Assembly (NCBI GenBank): GCA_951799445.1
Contig: OX637287.1
Span: 1,116,001 to 1,180,000 of the forward strand
Direction of reading: 5' to 3'
Source of the DNA: Pseudisothecium myosuroides
Lineage: Eukaryota; Streptophyta; Bryopsida; Hypnales; Lembophyllaceae
Length of the DNA: 64,000 nucleotides
Positions 46,548 to 58,437 of this stretch are shown here, in pieces; positions within the stretch are counted from its first letter, which is position 1; the number at the start of each line of letters is the position of its first letter. The notes under the pieces were generated by a model that was not told the DNA's origin, did not search any database, and saw only the letters and a list, made by a program, of their open reading frames with translations. Made by a program: the position numbers and the translations under genes.

Positions 46548-48324
46548 TCATGCGTGCGTCAAGGTTAGGACACACGATCACAGCAGGAAGCCAGTCGTCT
46601 CTCTCCCAACTTGATTTAAACATTGACCACAAGAATTGAAGCGGACCAGGCATGAGGGCGATCACCTTGCTGAAGCTCAAGAGGGGAGATCACCATAGCC
46701 ATGGCCATGGCCTTACAATGGCACTAATCTAAATAAGCTTCCCCAATAGAAACGGTCTCAACTGGCTACACCATGTTTCTTCCAAGAGCTTGTGGGATTG
46801 AAGTGGCAACAACGGGTTCTGATTGCTGAGAGCGAGCTCGATCTAGCTACAGAGAAGACGAGGTTTCCAAGAAGCTTTATCGTACGAGTTCCAGACAAGG
46901 CTACTTGCGAGATGGAAGTTGAACTAGACCACACTCACTGTCCACGCACGTCTCTGGTTGTGTGCAGACAATCTGCTCTCACACTAATTGTATGTACAGT
47001 ACCATACCTTCTTCCTTCCTTGCAGAATACTCTACTTTCCACACGCAAGTCAAGTAATATAAGTATGAAGCTCATTCCAAAGCTGCCGTCTTGGATGCCT
47101 GTCCAAGCTGGAAAACACCACCGCAACATAAGACTGAGACTAACTTAGAGCCCTGTTGACCAGGTTGAACGATATATGTTGCACGAGCTAGGCAGCATCC
47201 AAATATTGGTCCTGAAATTTTTCTAAGTTGTCGGTAAATGGCTAGGCTCACTCAATTCTTCCTAGTCGGACAGTGGCCCCTCAGGAACGTCTCAAGGTGT
47301 TTCTTTTTTTTCTTAAACCCGGAGTTTATTCCAAGAAGTAACCAAGAACAAACGGCGGAAGCCGAGGGCAGAGCCCTGGAGTCGTCTCAAGGCGTTTCGG
47401 TTCCAATGTCGCAGGGCCTAAACTGATGTCTGAAATTTATAAACTAATAAGGCACGTGTACCCATAATCATCACTGCCAAAGCGTGATACATTCACATGG
47501 ACCCAAAAGCAACACAAAAAAGCTAAATATTGATGACACAAGATGTAAGGGCTGGTCTAAAAGCGACGAATTAAGGGCTGGTCCACTTTTTTCATATGTT
47601 TCAATGGACAGAAATATTTTTAGCTCATTTTCCAGAGGAAGAAAAATAGATACGGAATGTAACACTAGTGGTTTTATATTTTTTGAAGCATTATTGAATT
47701 ACTTATGAATTTTCAAAGATTTATGTTGTAGGCACGTATTTGACCTGTGGCATTCCAAAATCTATCCACTTGCAACTTGTAAGGGGATCTGAGGAAATCA
47801 AGGAGAATGATTGACTCTTGCAATAAATAACACTTTTTCCTTGGTTCATTCAACAGCTGAAGAGGTTCATTTAAAGACCACCTCATATCCATTCCAAAGC
47901 TAATTATAGAGGCGATTTGAAGAAGACGGTCGCTTTTAGAGCAAACTACCTTATAGTCTTATACAATGTTTCAACCCTGTCTTTTTGGGTGCTTTCATTT
48001 CTAGTTTTCCCTTGTTCTACTCTTGGCTCTCATACGTCCTTTAGTTGAAGATAAATACACCTAAAACCAACAAAATAAGCAATTCAGCATGGGTTCTAAT
48101 ATTATATTGAAATTTTTTTTGTGTGGTCTCATTGATAGTCAAAAGGGGATTTTAAATTTAATATGAAAAAACTACAAATTTTCAAAATAGTCAAAATAGT
48201 TTAAGAACCAATTCTAGACTTTCATGAATAGTATACTCCTACTATTCCTAGTGAACTGTTAGTCTAATATTTTTATTGAATGAATAAATGTTAGCAATGA
48301 AAGAAGAATGAATGTTCCTAGTGA
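46548..48324. other. Upstream region of thioesterase gene and intergenic DNA
   Basis: It should contain the thioesterase promoter just right of 46547. Reading frames near 46792-47148 and 47238-47426 have no recognisable domain. No bounded repeat is seen. Confidence 0.4.
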
Positions 48325-50370
48325 CTGATATCTTCAACAAAAACCACTCAAATTTGCCATATCTATTGCAAAGAGCAAAAAACTTTTAAAATTATCTTTA
48401 TTGCATATTTAACCACAGGATCTTGCACTAAACTAGTGGAAGAATGTATGGAAGAGATTACAAAAACTTTGAAATTGTAGATTGCAAAATATTTGCTCTT
48501 AACTTAAAAAAGATAAGGTTTTGGGCACCTTTCTCAACTGGGTGAATGCACGAAACACTTAAAGCGTTTTGTCACACCCTAGTTTTTGATTTTTTTTGGG
48601 GGTCATAACTTTTGTGTTTTAGCTCCAAATGACTCAAAATTTATAGGAAAGCTACTCATAACCATTATACACCTTGCCTAATTTTTTTTGTAATTTTCAA
48701 AAATAATTTACTATATTTAAACAACCCCAATAATTTCTCACAATGGATGATTTAGGGGAGTTTTAAACTTTTTTTAACCCAAAAAAAAAAATTTTGAGTT
48801 GAAATTTGGAGAGAATGGTCTTCTAGTAGACTTATAGCTACTGTCCCAAGAATTTTTAAAAATAATTATTTTTATGTGGTGTACAAGTCCACAAAGAGAG
48901 CTCCTTTCTGCATTTTTTCCCAAAGGTATGAAACATTATTTTGGTGCGTTTTTTGGTCAAAACCCATCACCAAATTTTTTTCTCAAATGAAAAATTTTTA
49001 GACTTTTTAAAAAAAAAAAATTCCTATTTTTTACAAATTAAAATATGAAAAGTGGTATTTTCTTCACCGTTTTTAGGGTGAATTCTATGTCCAAAATTCT
49101 AGTGAAGAAAATACCACTTTTGACATTTTAATTTGTAAAAAATAGGATTTTTTTTTTAAGAAAAGTCTAAATTTTTTTTCATTTGAGAAAACCTTTTGGT
49201 GATGGGTTTTGACCAAAAACTGCACCAAAATAATGTTTTATACCTTTGGAAAAAAATGCAGAAAGGAGCTCTCTTTGTAGACTTGTACACCACATAAAAA
49301 TAAGTTTTTTTTTAAATCCTTGAGAAAGTAGATATAAGTCTACTAGAAGACCATTCTCTTCAAATTTCAGCTCAAAATTCGTTTTTTTGGGTTAAAAAAA
49401 GTGCAAAACCCCCCTAAATCATCCATTGTGAGAAATTATCGGGGATGTTTAAAAATAGTAAATTATTTTTTAAAATTACAAAAAATTTAGGCAAGGTGTA
49501 TAATGGTTATGAGTATCTTCCCTATAAATTTTGAGTCATTTAGAGCTAAAACACAAAAGTTATGGCAAAAAAAAATCAAAAACTAGGGTATGACAAAATG
49601 CAACAAATAGTACAAGTGTTTCGTGCATTCACCCAACTACATTTTTAATTGCATCAATGAATCTTCTTAATTAAAATTTTACACTACAAATTTTGAGTTT
49701 TGAATATTTTATGTTGAAGGATTGAGATGAAAGTTTAAAAGAATTTTTTAAAATAAAAACGCACTCAATCTTCACACATTAAAAAAGTGTTAAGTAGAAG
49801 TAGATTCAAGATTGAAGGGAAAACTAAACCATTAATAGCTTTAAGATGGAATTGAAACATACTAATTTCAATGGTGAGATTCTTTTAGGAAGAGATCTTA
49901 ACCTTGTGAAACTTCCTTTTTTTTGAAAACTTGTAAAAATTGAGTTCAAAAATGATTAATTCTACAACTTATTTTTTCAAAAGATGCTGTAATTGCCTCA
50001 AAAGAAGATTGTCCATAAAATCCACATAACAAATCCAAATGGAATGAATCAAAGCTTCCTATATAGATAAAAATAAAAATAAAAATAAAAAAATTTAAAA
50101 TTTTAAGTTGTTGTGGGAGTTTTTATCCCTAGTGAACTAGAATTGGTTCCATAATTTTTGTTCCCAGGTACTTATTGTTCCATAACTTTTTTCTTGTGCC
50201 ATAACTTTTAATCCGAGGTACCAATTGAAGTAAAATTGTATTTTCCAAATGCTAATGTATTTTTTTATTTTTACAAAATGTTTAAGAAATCAGAACAAAT
50301 ATTGTAACCATAGGAGCTTGCCCAAAATCTATTTTATCTCCTATAGGAACAATAAAACTTTAGGGGTTAA
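48325..50370 (+). mobile_element. TTAA-family repeat, copy 5a, interrupted by a foldback element
   Basis: The right end is intact: CTTTAGGGG at 50358-50366, then TTAA. The left end is decayed (about 48325). Family blocks (GCAAAGAGC, CCACAGGATCTTG, ATTGTAGATTGCA) run to 48539, then resume at 49635 after a 1095-bp foldback insertion. Confidence 0.65.
48536..49638. mobile_element. Long foldback element, copy 1
   Basis: The element spans 48540-49634 (1095 bp) and is an almost complete inverted repeat with its centre near 49087. The outermost 21 bases of each arm are perfectly complementary, beginning GGGTGAATGCACGAAACACT. It is flanked by AACT (48536-48539 and 49635-49638), a likely 4-bp target duplication. 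No coding frame is present. It is nested in a TTAA-family repeat. Confidence 0.8.
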
Positions 50371-51224
50371 AATTGCATAAAAGCTTGTTAAGTAGAATTT
50401 TTAAATGAGTATGCAAATCATGCATGAAGTTCTAAACTACTAATGACAATTAATTGTTACTGTTGAGTTATAGCTTTTTTCATCAATATATTTGACAGGT
50501 TATAATGGCTAGATTTCAAAAAAAAATTTATTTAATGGAATGTCTTAGGTGGCTTTGTACATTTGGATATCACAATTTTAGAACTTTTAATATATGCCGT
50601 TTGAACTAATAATAGCATTGAATACTTAACCTCTATAGGACAAAGCTACATTTTTTGGCAACATAGCAATTTTGGATAGCTCATTGCGAACGGAATTTTT
50701 ATTTTTTTATTTGAAATTTCCACACAATATATAAACAAGGATTTTCTTTAACCCCTAAAGTTCCATGACAATGTTTTCATCCAAACCGCTCCAAAACTGC
50801 CATTTCTAATATAAGTACCAAATTTTGGAGGAAAAAAAATTTGGACATGTATAACTGTAGAATCTTGTAGTACACTGAGTTGACAAATTGTGGAAAATTT
50901 TCAGAATTTTTCACCATGTAGATTGCAAGATATTAGCGATGGAATTGACAAAACCCCTTTTTTTGTCCTACGTAAAACCAGGCAGCTGCACTTCACAAGG
51001 TCACATTTGTATAAAAATATGTCCAAAATGGTGGTTATCCTTTGGATTCATTCTTGAAGGCAAGTTGGCTACATGTTTGAAAAATTTCAGATCATTTGGA
51101 ATTGTACAATATATAAGAAAAAAAATAGTAAGTAGAGAGAAATAGAGAATGATTCAAAATACAAAATTGTTCAGAATTTTAATTATGGAATTGAAAAATT
51201 CCAATCCCAATAGTTGAAATGTTG

Positions 51225-51300
51225 TACTCCCTCTGTCCCACTAAAAACCTCCAAATCAAGCACAATTTTTGTCCCACTAAAAAGCTCCGTTTTTAGATTT
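51225..51300. mobile_element. Stowaway-like MITE end (single end)
   Basis: TA followed by CTCCCTCTGTCCCACTAAAA resembles the Stowaway terminus (CTCCCTCCGT start, TA target). A second TTTTTGTCCCACTAAAA block lies 45 bp inside. I could not find the opposite end, so the element is truncated or larger than expected. Confidence 0.4.
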
Positions 51301-51639
51301 CGATTGTTGTTTAAGTGTTGGCTGTGTTGAACGACCTTGTGGGGACAAGTCAAGTGATTAGGGATCATTCTTCGCCAAGAAAGCTTGGCCTTGCCCATAT
51401 GAGACACCTTGGACTCGTTGTGCTTCTTTAGCCAATAGTATTGACAATGGATTTGGTGACCACTTTGGCACTTTGAAGAGTTGTTCTTGAAGTGGTGTAG
51501 GAATCTTTGTTGCGGGTATTTGGTTGTAGTAGATGTTTTTTAGAATCCCAATGTTGCTACCAACCTTTAAATCATCAAGAATGATGGAGCTAGCAGCATT
51601 TACAAATTTTGACAAAAATCTCCAACTTAGGTACTATAG

Positions 51640-52697
51640 TTTAGGCACCTTAGTTTTTGATTTTTGTTTTGGCTATAACTTTTGTGTTTTAGGTCCAAAT
51701 GACTCGAAATTTATAGGAAAGCTACTTATAACTATTATATACTATACCTGATTTTTGAAGATTTAAAAAAAATAATTTACTATTTTTAAACAACCCCGAA
51801 AATTTCTCACAATGGCTGATTTAGGGGGTTTTAGCACCATTTAAGCACAAAAAAAACGAATTTTGAGCTGAAATTTAGAGAGGATGGTCGCTTAGTAGAC
51901 TAATAGCTACTGTCCAAAGGAATTTTAAAAATACTTATTTTTATGTGGTGTAGAGGTCCACAAAGAGAGCTTCTTTCTACATTTTTTTTCAAAGATTTAA
52001 AACAATATTTTGGTGATTTTTTTGGTCAAATCTCATCACCAAAAATTCTTCTCAAATATTCAATTTTTATATATTTTAAAATAAAAAAATCCTATTTTTT
52101 ACAAATTAAAATGTTAGAAGTGGTATTTTCTTCACCGGAATTCTATGTGAATTCTATGTCCAAAAGTCCAATGAAGAAAATATCACTTCTAACATTTTAA
52201 TTTGTAAAAAATAGGATTGTTTTTTTTTAAATATATAAAAATTGAGTATTTGAGAAGACTTTTTGGTGATGAGATTTGACCAAAAAAATCACCAAAATGT
52301 TGTTTTATATCATTGAAAAAAAATGTAGAAAGAAGCTCTCTTTGTGAACCTCTACACCACATAAAAATAAGTAATTTTAAAATTCCTTTGGACAATAGCT
52401 ATTAGTCTACTAAGCGACCATCCTCTCTAAATTTCAGCTCAAAATTTGTTTTTTTGCGCTTAAATGGTGCTAAAACCCCCTAAATCAGCCATTGTGAGAA
52501 ATTTTTGGGATTGTTTAAAAATAGTCAATTATTTTTTTTAAATCTTCAAAAATCAGGTATAGTATATAATAATTATGAGTAGCTTCCATGTAAATTTCAA
52601 GTCATTTGGAGCTAAAATACAAAAGTTATGGCCAAAACAAAAATAAAATACTAAGGTGTGACATATCGTATTAAGTGTTTCTTACAATCACCCCTAT
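51640..52697. mobile_element. Long foldback element, copy 2
   Basis: It is an inverted repeat of about 1.05 kb, centred near 52145, with the same arm sequence as the element at 48540-49634 (for instance CCTATTTTTTACAAATTAAA and its complement about the centre). The right end retains an AAGTGTTTC...ATCACCC terminus; the matching left terminus is lost. It is nested in a TTAA-flanked element, as is copy 1. Confidence 0.65.
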
Positions 52698-52820
52698 AAG
52701 GTTCTATGGGTACATGTGTCCAAAAATGTTTTTTTCCTAAAATTTGGTACTTGTACTAAGAAAGACAGTTTTGAAGTATTTTTAGTGAAAACGGTATAGT
52801 CAAGGAACTTTAGGGGTTAA

Positions 52821-53285
52821 TGGGCGGAGTTCAACACCAAAGTACATAGTCAACCAAAATAATTCAAGTTAATGAGTAAATAGGATTCTCCTTTGTTTCT
52901 ACAATAACCTTGAGTATCATTCAATAGAAACTTTGTACGCTATGACATTACAAGGTTAAGGTGGAGTCCTTTAATTTTGTACTATCCAAAACTTGTCACA
53001 TTGGATCAATCTAACCTCCAATCACTAAATTGATGTTTGTCTTAACTTTACATGTGGAACAATATACTTGTAAGAAAAAATTCTTTTTGGAGACTATTCT
53101 AAGGGAAGCACCTTAGTGACACTACCATTGACTCCCTCTTCAAACTTAGGAAAAAATTTCCTCCAAACAATGAATATTTTGTATTGATTTTCTTAAGAAA
53201 TTAAAATTCGTTTTGCCTTAATGGGATCCGACTGTGATTTTGATTGTATGTATGCTTCGAAGGCAGTCCACCGAGCTTTGACGAC
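52821..53285. other. Intergenic DNA between repeat cluster and RING gene
   Basis: Downstream side of the minus-strand RING gene. No other feature is recognised. Confidence 0.4.
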
Positions 53286-54008
53286 CTAAGTATTTGTCGT
53301 GAAGAGTCTGCCCTCGACCGACTCCGGGGCAACCTCCTCATCCCCTGCAGCAATTGGCGTGGGCGTGATTCTTCTTCCGACTCGTCGCTGGGGCCTGGCG
53401 AAGGCGCTGGCCCCGTGCATGGTGGGATTCTCCAGCTCCGCAATCCGGCGACTCATTCTGCGCATGTCTTGCTCACGGTCCTCCAGTTCCCGCAGCATGG
53501 CCAAGTTCATTTGCACCAAGTTCTCCACCAAGTACTCTAGATCCCGGATGCGGTCGCCCCGCAGGTCGCTCAGATGGCGACTCAGAGTCAACTGCATGTG
53601 GTGGATGTGCTCGTTCTCCTCCTCCAAGTAGTCCCGCACCACGTCCATACGAGCAGTCGAGATTAGGCTGGAGCGAGCTGTGACCGGAGTGTGAGCAGCT
53701 GGTCCTCGATTTCCAACATTGGGGATTGGGATCTCAGAATAAGCAGTCTCAGCGATAGGCTGTGCAGGAGCCACGATTCTATTGATGGGAAAGCTCTGCG
53801 TCGTTTCTTCCAGTAAATCCACTCTGCAAACTGGGCAAGGCCGCGCTTGCTGCCCTTGGAAGGCTTCGTTCAAGCATGAGTGGCAGAAGAAGTGGCCGCA
53901 AGTCGTGGTGACTGGACTGGTGTCTACCTTTAAGCAGATGTCGCAGCAGTGCAGCCACATATCCAATTCGTCCAGAAGTTCTACTGAAGTGCCTTGAGTT
54001 GTGTCCAT
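53286..54008 (-). CDS. RING-HC (C3HC4) finger protein with C-terminal coiled coil, probable E3 ubiquitin ligase
   Basis: The protein is 240 aa from the chosen ATG and appears intronless. A complete C3HC4 RING lies near the N-terminus: C22, C25, C37, H39, C42, C45, C58, C61, with the CPVC ending typical of RING-HC. RING domains recruit E2 enzymes and pass ubiquitin to substrates; the substrate is unknown. Residues about 130-195 form a charged helical segment with heptad leucines (MQLTLSRHLSDL through RRIAELE), likely a coiled coil for dimerisation. No membrane segment is visible. The start has a G at +4 and a purine at -3; in-frame upstream ATGs at 54029 or up to 54152 are possible. A TATA-like run (about 54211-54221) lies about 200 bp upstream. 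It is divergent from the RING locus at 55574. Confidence 0.8.
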   Translation of the reverse strand: MDTTQGTSVELLDELDMWLHCCDICLKVDTSPVTTTCGHFFCHSCLNEAFQGQQARPCPVCRVDLLEETTQSFPINRIVAPAQPIAETAYSEIPIPNVGNRGPAAHTPVTARSSLISTARMDVVRDYLEEENEHIHHMQLTLSRHLSDLRGDRIRDLEYLVENLVQMNLAMLRELEDREQDMRRMSRRIAELENPTMHGASAFARPQRRVGRRITPTPIAAGDEEVAPESVEGRLFTTNT

Positions 54009-54152
54009 GCTGCAGTTTCGATGCATGTCTGTCAGTTTCGATCTATTACTCGGCACTGAAAACTGAATCATCGGCCGGATGCTAGCTTGAGAGTTTATGA
54101 ATGTAAAATCACGGAGAAATGCACTGCATATCCCTATTTGACAATGGATCAC

Positions 54153-55573
54153 GGGACACGCACGATTCGACCATTGTTCATTAGCGAATTGAAGGATTGA
54201 TGTTACTCAGAATATATATATTTCTACCTGGCACGAATTCAATGAAATCTAGCAAACGTCCAGACAATCACTTACTGTAGATAGATTATTAATTTCTAGC
54301 CACGAAGCCCAGAATGTAATGAAATATAAGACCTAGATATTTTTTGAGATCGAAACTTAAGGTGCAGATACCACACACGCATTATCGGAAACCAACAGAA
54401 CAGTCGGAAGGGAGTGACATCCAAGTAATTGAAACCTACCTTGAGCACTTTCAAGAGCAAGACGGTGTGTGTATCTTCTCAATGCTCCCTTTCCACTTTA
54501 ACTTTTCTCTCACACAAAATGAAATTTGAAAAGCACTCTTCTATTGTAATTCCTCGCTCAGGACGGATATTAAACCGAGAATGAAAGATATCAAAGCCAA
54601 GATCAGCTGGCTATTTCAAGGCCTGAGATGATCACACCTCGGTGGTAGAAATGGTTTGATCTGAGACTCGGTTAGTGGGAAATCGGAAGTGCCGACTACC
54701 GAGATCTCTAATGGGTCTGGTGGGTTTGTGATCACTAGCTTTAACTTCAATTTCGTTAGATTGACGGTATTTTAATACTTGGGCACGTTTCAGGACGCAT
54801 GTCCTGAAACATAAATTCATGCCTGTCCTAGTTTGTGGCCTGAGAAGATATATGTCACAATTTTGACTCCAGCATCGCGCCAATGTCACGTAATGAAATT
54901 GCGATTCGATCGGTGTGTCGTTGTCTTGGGGAAACTGATCAGGGAAGCCTCGATCGACAGTCGCCACCATTAAGCAACCACAAACACTTTTCTTTGTGTC
55001 TATATATTTGTTAAAGTGGTGTGTTTCAAACCCCAAAATTCTGACATTCAAGCTTCAAAATTAATCTATTTCGCACTCTAGTAGAGAATTTACACTTGCA
55101 GACGATTGGAAACTGCCAATTTCTTTCAACAAATATGACCATGCGACCATTCATTGACCAATACCAAATAATTCCATAAGCTAAGCACTGAGTGAAAACT
55201 TTTAACATTGTACCAAAAATTCACGTACTACCGAGGATTGATATGAGTCTTACTAGCTAGACCGAATTTCACAGGCTCGTGAGTCCCAACTCTCGAGAAT
55301 CCAACTCCTACAAGGTGCCGATTCCCGAGGCGAAACCAGAGCGACTCAGGTCGAATATTACTGCCGAGGCCTAAACCTCTCGGGAAATATAAGCACAAAG
55401 AGCCAGGCCTTCAAGTCATTTTCATTTTGAACAACAAATGTAACTTAGTGTTTCGGTTAGACTGAGTTTCATTTCTGTGACTCTAGCTGTGAGTCTGAGT
55501 AACAAGAGTCTGTTTTAGGGTCGGGGAGCATTGCACTGCAGTTCCACGAGTTCCTGGGGCTAGGTTCCAAAAC
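54153..55573. other. Divergent intergenic region between the two RING loci
   Basis: It should hold both promoters. The minus-strand frame at 54632-55051 has no recognisable domain and is not called. Confidence 0.45.
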
Positions 55574-56411
55574 ATGCAGGGAAGCAGTTTCGTTTCGAAC
55601 GACTCTCACACTGAAGACCATGGCCAAGTATGCGTTGCAAATAAGTTACTTTGCAACATCTGTGATTTAGAGCCCCTCAGAGACCCAGTGGTAACTTCAT
55701 GCGGTCACTTATACTGTTGGCCTTGCCTCAACCAACGCCTTCAAAACCAATCGCAAAAACAGTGCCTGGCGTGTGCATCTCCCTTGATTCACAGTGCCAA
55801 CTTCGTTAAAATTTATGGCACTGATTCTCTACCACTCGATGAGCAAACAGGCCTGCAGTGCCGCATCTGCCTGGAGTCCTCACCCCCGACAAACGCAGTC
55901 GCCACCTCGTGTGGTCATGTTTTTTGTTGGCCTTGATTGTACCAGTGGCTCCATTCGCATCACCGACCAGGGGCCGTGCCCAGTCTGTAAAAACATCTTG
56001 AAGAGGGACATCAATATTCTTCCTATTTGTGGCAACGATGTGCCATCCAACGTGGGCACAGTTGCTGATGTTGCTATTTCAGGTGGATTCATCATCCCGC
56101 CCCGCCCCAGTCCACCAGAGGATGCCTTGGCTCTGAGCTCACGAAATTATGCAACAAGCGACGACGAGCTCGAGAGTGATGAGTACGAATTCGTGAGTCA
56201 CGACGAATTCGATTTCTCCGAGAATTTAGACCCGAATGATGACATGAGTACTAGCGACGAGGAGAGTGGCGACGAGCCGCATGCCGAGTTAACGGAGTCC
56301 CTAGTGCTTGCGGTTCGAAGGGAGCTGGAGGAGAGAACATTTCACAGATTAGAGCCGGCGCTGAGGAGCTTTCTGAGTCCAGAGCTGTTGCGGTTGATGA
56401 GAAGCTCTTGA
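55574..56411 (+). pseudogene. Two-RING finger protein, broken in the second RING
   Basis: The first frame starts at ATG 55574 and encodes a complete C3HC4 RING (C27, C30, C43, H45, C48, C51, C64, C67). A second RING follows (C96, C99, C113, H115, C118) and stops at TGA 55934-55936, exactly where the sixth zinc ligand should be. The remaining ligands (CPVC near 55978-55989) are in another frame, so there is also a one-base shift between about 55937 and 55975. That frame continues to 56411 with an acidic Asp/Glu/Ser-rich segment and a helical C-terminus. Both CGHxxCWP blocks match the RMA-like RING style. A truncated one-RING protein of 120 aa could still be made. An intron hiding both defects is possible, but no clear GT-AG pair is visible. 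Confidence 0.75.
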
Positions 56412-58223
56412 AGACCGCTAAGGACAGAAAGAGATCTAAGGACATGTGAAGTGATCTAAGAAGAACATGAAGACAGTTGGGAGCTGAGAGATGCGTGATG
56501 AGAAAACGGATCCAGCTAGGAGAGGATGCATGGCCAGAGTGGAGCTGGCTAAACTGTGGTCTGCTAGAGACGAGCAGGGAGATTGAAGCGTTAAGGAAAG
56601 GCACACTGGAGAGGAGAAAACTGTGGCTCTTACACGAGGCAAATGTGTGGATTTTCTTCGAAGGCTTCACCTGTGAAAATTTAGCGCAAAAACACAACTA
56701 CTCGATTTGGGTCATTCATGCCCAACACAAAGGAAGGCAATCTTAGTCATACTGGTCCTATCACTTCTATGGGTTGTTGCTCAACACTCTTGTCGATTTT
56801 GTGTAGAGTAGGTTAAAAGCCCTGCTAGATATTAGCAACAAGTTCAACATCTTGACGCAATTCAAGATTGACGTACACATTTCAAAATGAAAACTCTGGT
56901 ACCAAATTGCTATAAACCTCTCAAACACAATTGACATTTCAAACAATAATATTCTCCAATAAAGAACATACAATCTTCTTGAAGCAATGAGAAGACTACT
57001 AGATGCATGGAGAGCTCAAACCACCCACTGATAATTGAGTAGTTTCAAGCAAGGGTGTGGATATACATGATCAAGCAGTCCTACTATGCCCAAGCCACCA
57101 AGTCATCAAGTCACCAAGTCACCAACTACAAATGCTCCTCAAACCAATAAATTAACCGTCAAACTACTCACTTTTCACTGTTTTCAGATATCTTTGCACA
57201 ATGATAATATGGTAAGGTTGGCGCCCTTGCTGTTTTCGGGGTCCACCCATAGCACCTAGAAATTCACTATCAATGGCAATACACTAATTATGAAATTTTG
57301 TGTTATTTACCCTATCGTGGAACTCTCTCTAATTCTTCTTTAGTTGGCAATAAATATTCATGGTGGATACTAATTTAGTGTAGGGTGAACCATCGGAATT
57401 CTAATTCAATTACTTTTGTGGAAATTCAATTGACAATAAGTGTTTAATCATGATGGCATTTAATGTTAGAGTTTGTAATTAGTACTGCAAACACTAAATT
57501 TCATTATTAGTGTACTGTTACCACCAAGAAACAGTAGTGACGAATACTCGAGACGGAGGCAGAATCCGTCTCCTCCATGGCGCACAGAACTCCCATCTTT
57601 CTTTCAAGGCAATCCTGCCAGCACTGGACAAAAATACATGTACACACAGAGCAATGCAGTGAGGAAGCTATCACGACTCGAGAAATTAAGTAAATTTGTG
57701 ACAACCCATCGTTCAGATCAAACATGAGCAATAAATATTGTCAGTGAATGTTCGAGCAAGTGAATGTTGTCACGATAAAATTGCTCGGATTCTGTGCTCT
57801 AATGTTCACTGATAATCACATCGCTCGTGACAACATTCATTGCTGGGTTTTTTTGGTCTTAGATGTTCAGTTCACTGACGTACCTTGCATCAAGGAATGA
57901 AGACACCATGAAGACACCATGACAAAAGAGGGCAAAAAATGAAGCAAGAGGGCAGCAAAAAAATAAAGATCAAACATCAAAAACAAAGTCTTACCTCAGT
58001 CAAGATGATGCCCGCCAACAACCAGAAACAGCAAGAAATCAGGTCCCGTCCAGCTGAGAACACCAAATCTGGTCCGCGTCCAGTTGACAACACACAAGAT
58101 TTGGTGTTCACAACACTAAAACACTATAATATTGCAATCTGTGTCGCCAAATGACTCCAAATGTCATCCACGTATTTCTATACCTCAGTGACCAATAGAT
58201 CTATCGAACACTTCAAAATCAAT
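56412..58223. other. Intergenic DNA with small inverted repeat
   Basis: GTGAATGTTGTCACGA (about 57761) and its near-complement (about 57822-57840) form a small foldback. No gene is supported. Confidence 0.4.
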
Positions 58224-58337
58224 GATGTTTTCAAACCCCAAAAGGGTTGGGGCAACTAAAGGATGCTTTCAAACCCCAAAAGGGTTGGGGCTTCTACAGG
58301 ATGTTTTCAAACCCAAAAAGGGTTGGGGCTTCTAAAG
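58224..58337. repeat. Three tandem copies of a 38-bp unit
   Basis: Units start at 58224, 58262 and 58300, each with GATGTTTTCAAACCCC, AAAAGGGTTGGGG and a short variable tail. Each unit contains an AACCC/GGGTT inverted pair. It lies just outside the right arm of the inverted duplication. Confidence 0.9.
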
Positions 58338-58437
58338 GTTAAAACCAGAAGGAAGGTCAAATGTACGAGCTTCGAACCTTACAAACAAACAACACAGAAG
58401 ACGATTACATTAGAAAATGCGGTACATGTGAAAATCA

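Larger units (their letters stand above)
50749..52820 (+). mobile_element. TTAA-flanked element with long inverted ends, copy 5b
   Basis: The element runs 50753-52816 between TTAA sites. Its ends are inverted over about 130 bp, not just the terminal CCCCTAAAGTTCC, so it is a longer-TIR relative of the family. It contains a Stowaway-like end near 51227, an unrecognised stretch (51300-51640) and a foldback element (51640-52697). Confidence 0.65.

Noticed and set aside
54632..55051. 139-codon minus-strand frame between the RING loci
   Set aside because: No domain, no start or splice context, and it lies in the promoter interval of the divergent pair.
55934..55936. TGA at a Cys position read as selenocysteine
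   Set aside because: A frameshift follows within 40 bases, and land plants are not known to use selenocysteine, so a nonsense change is simpler.
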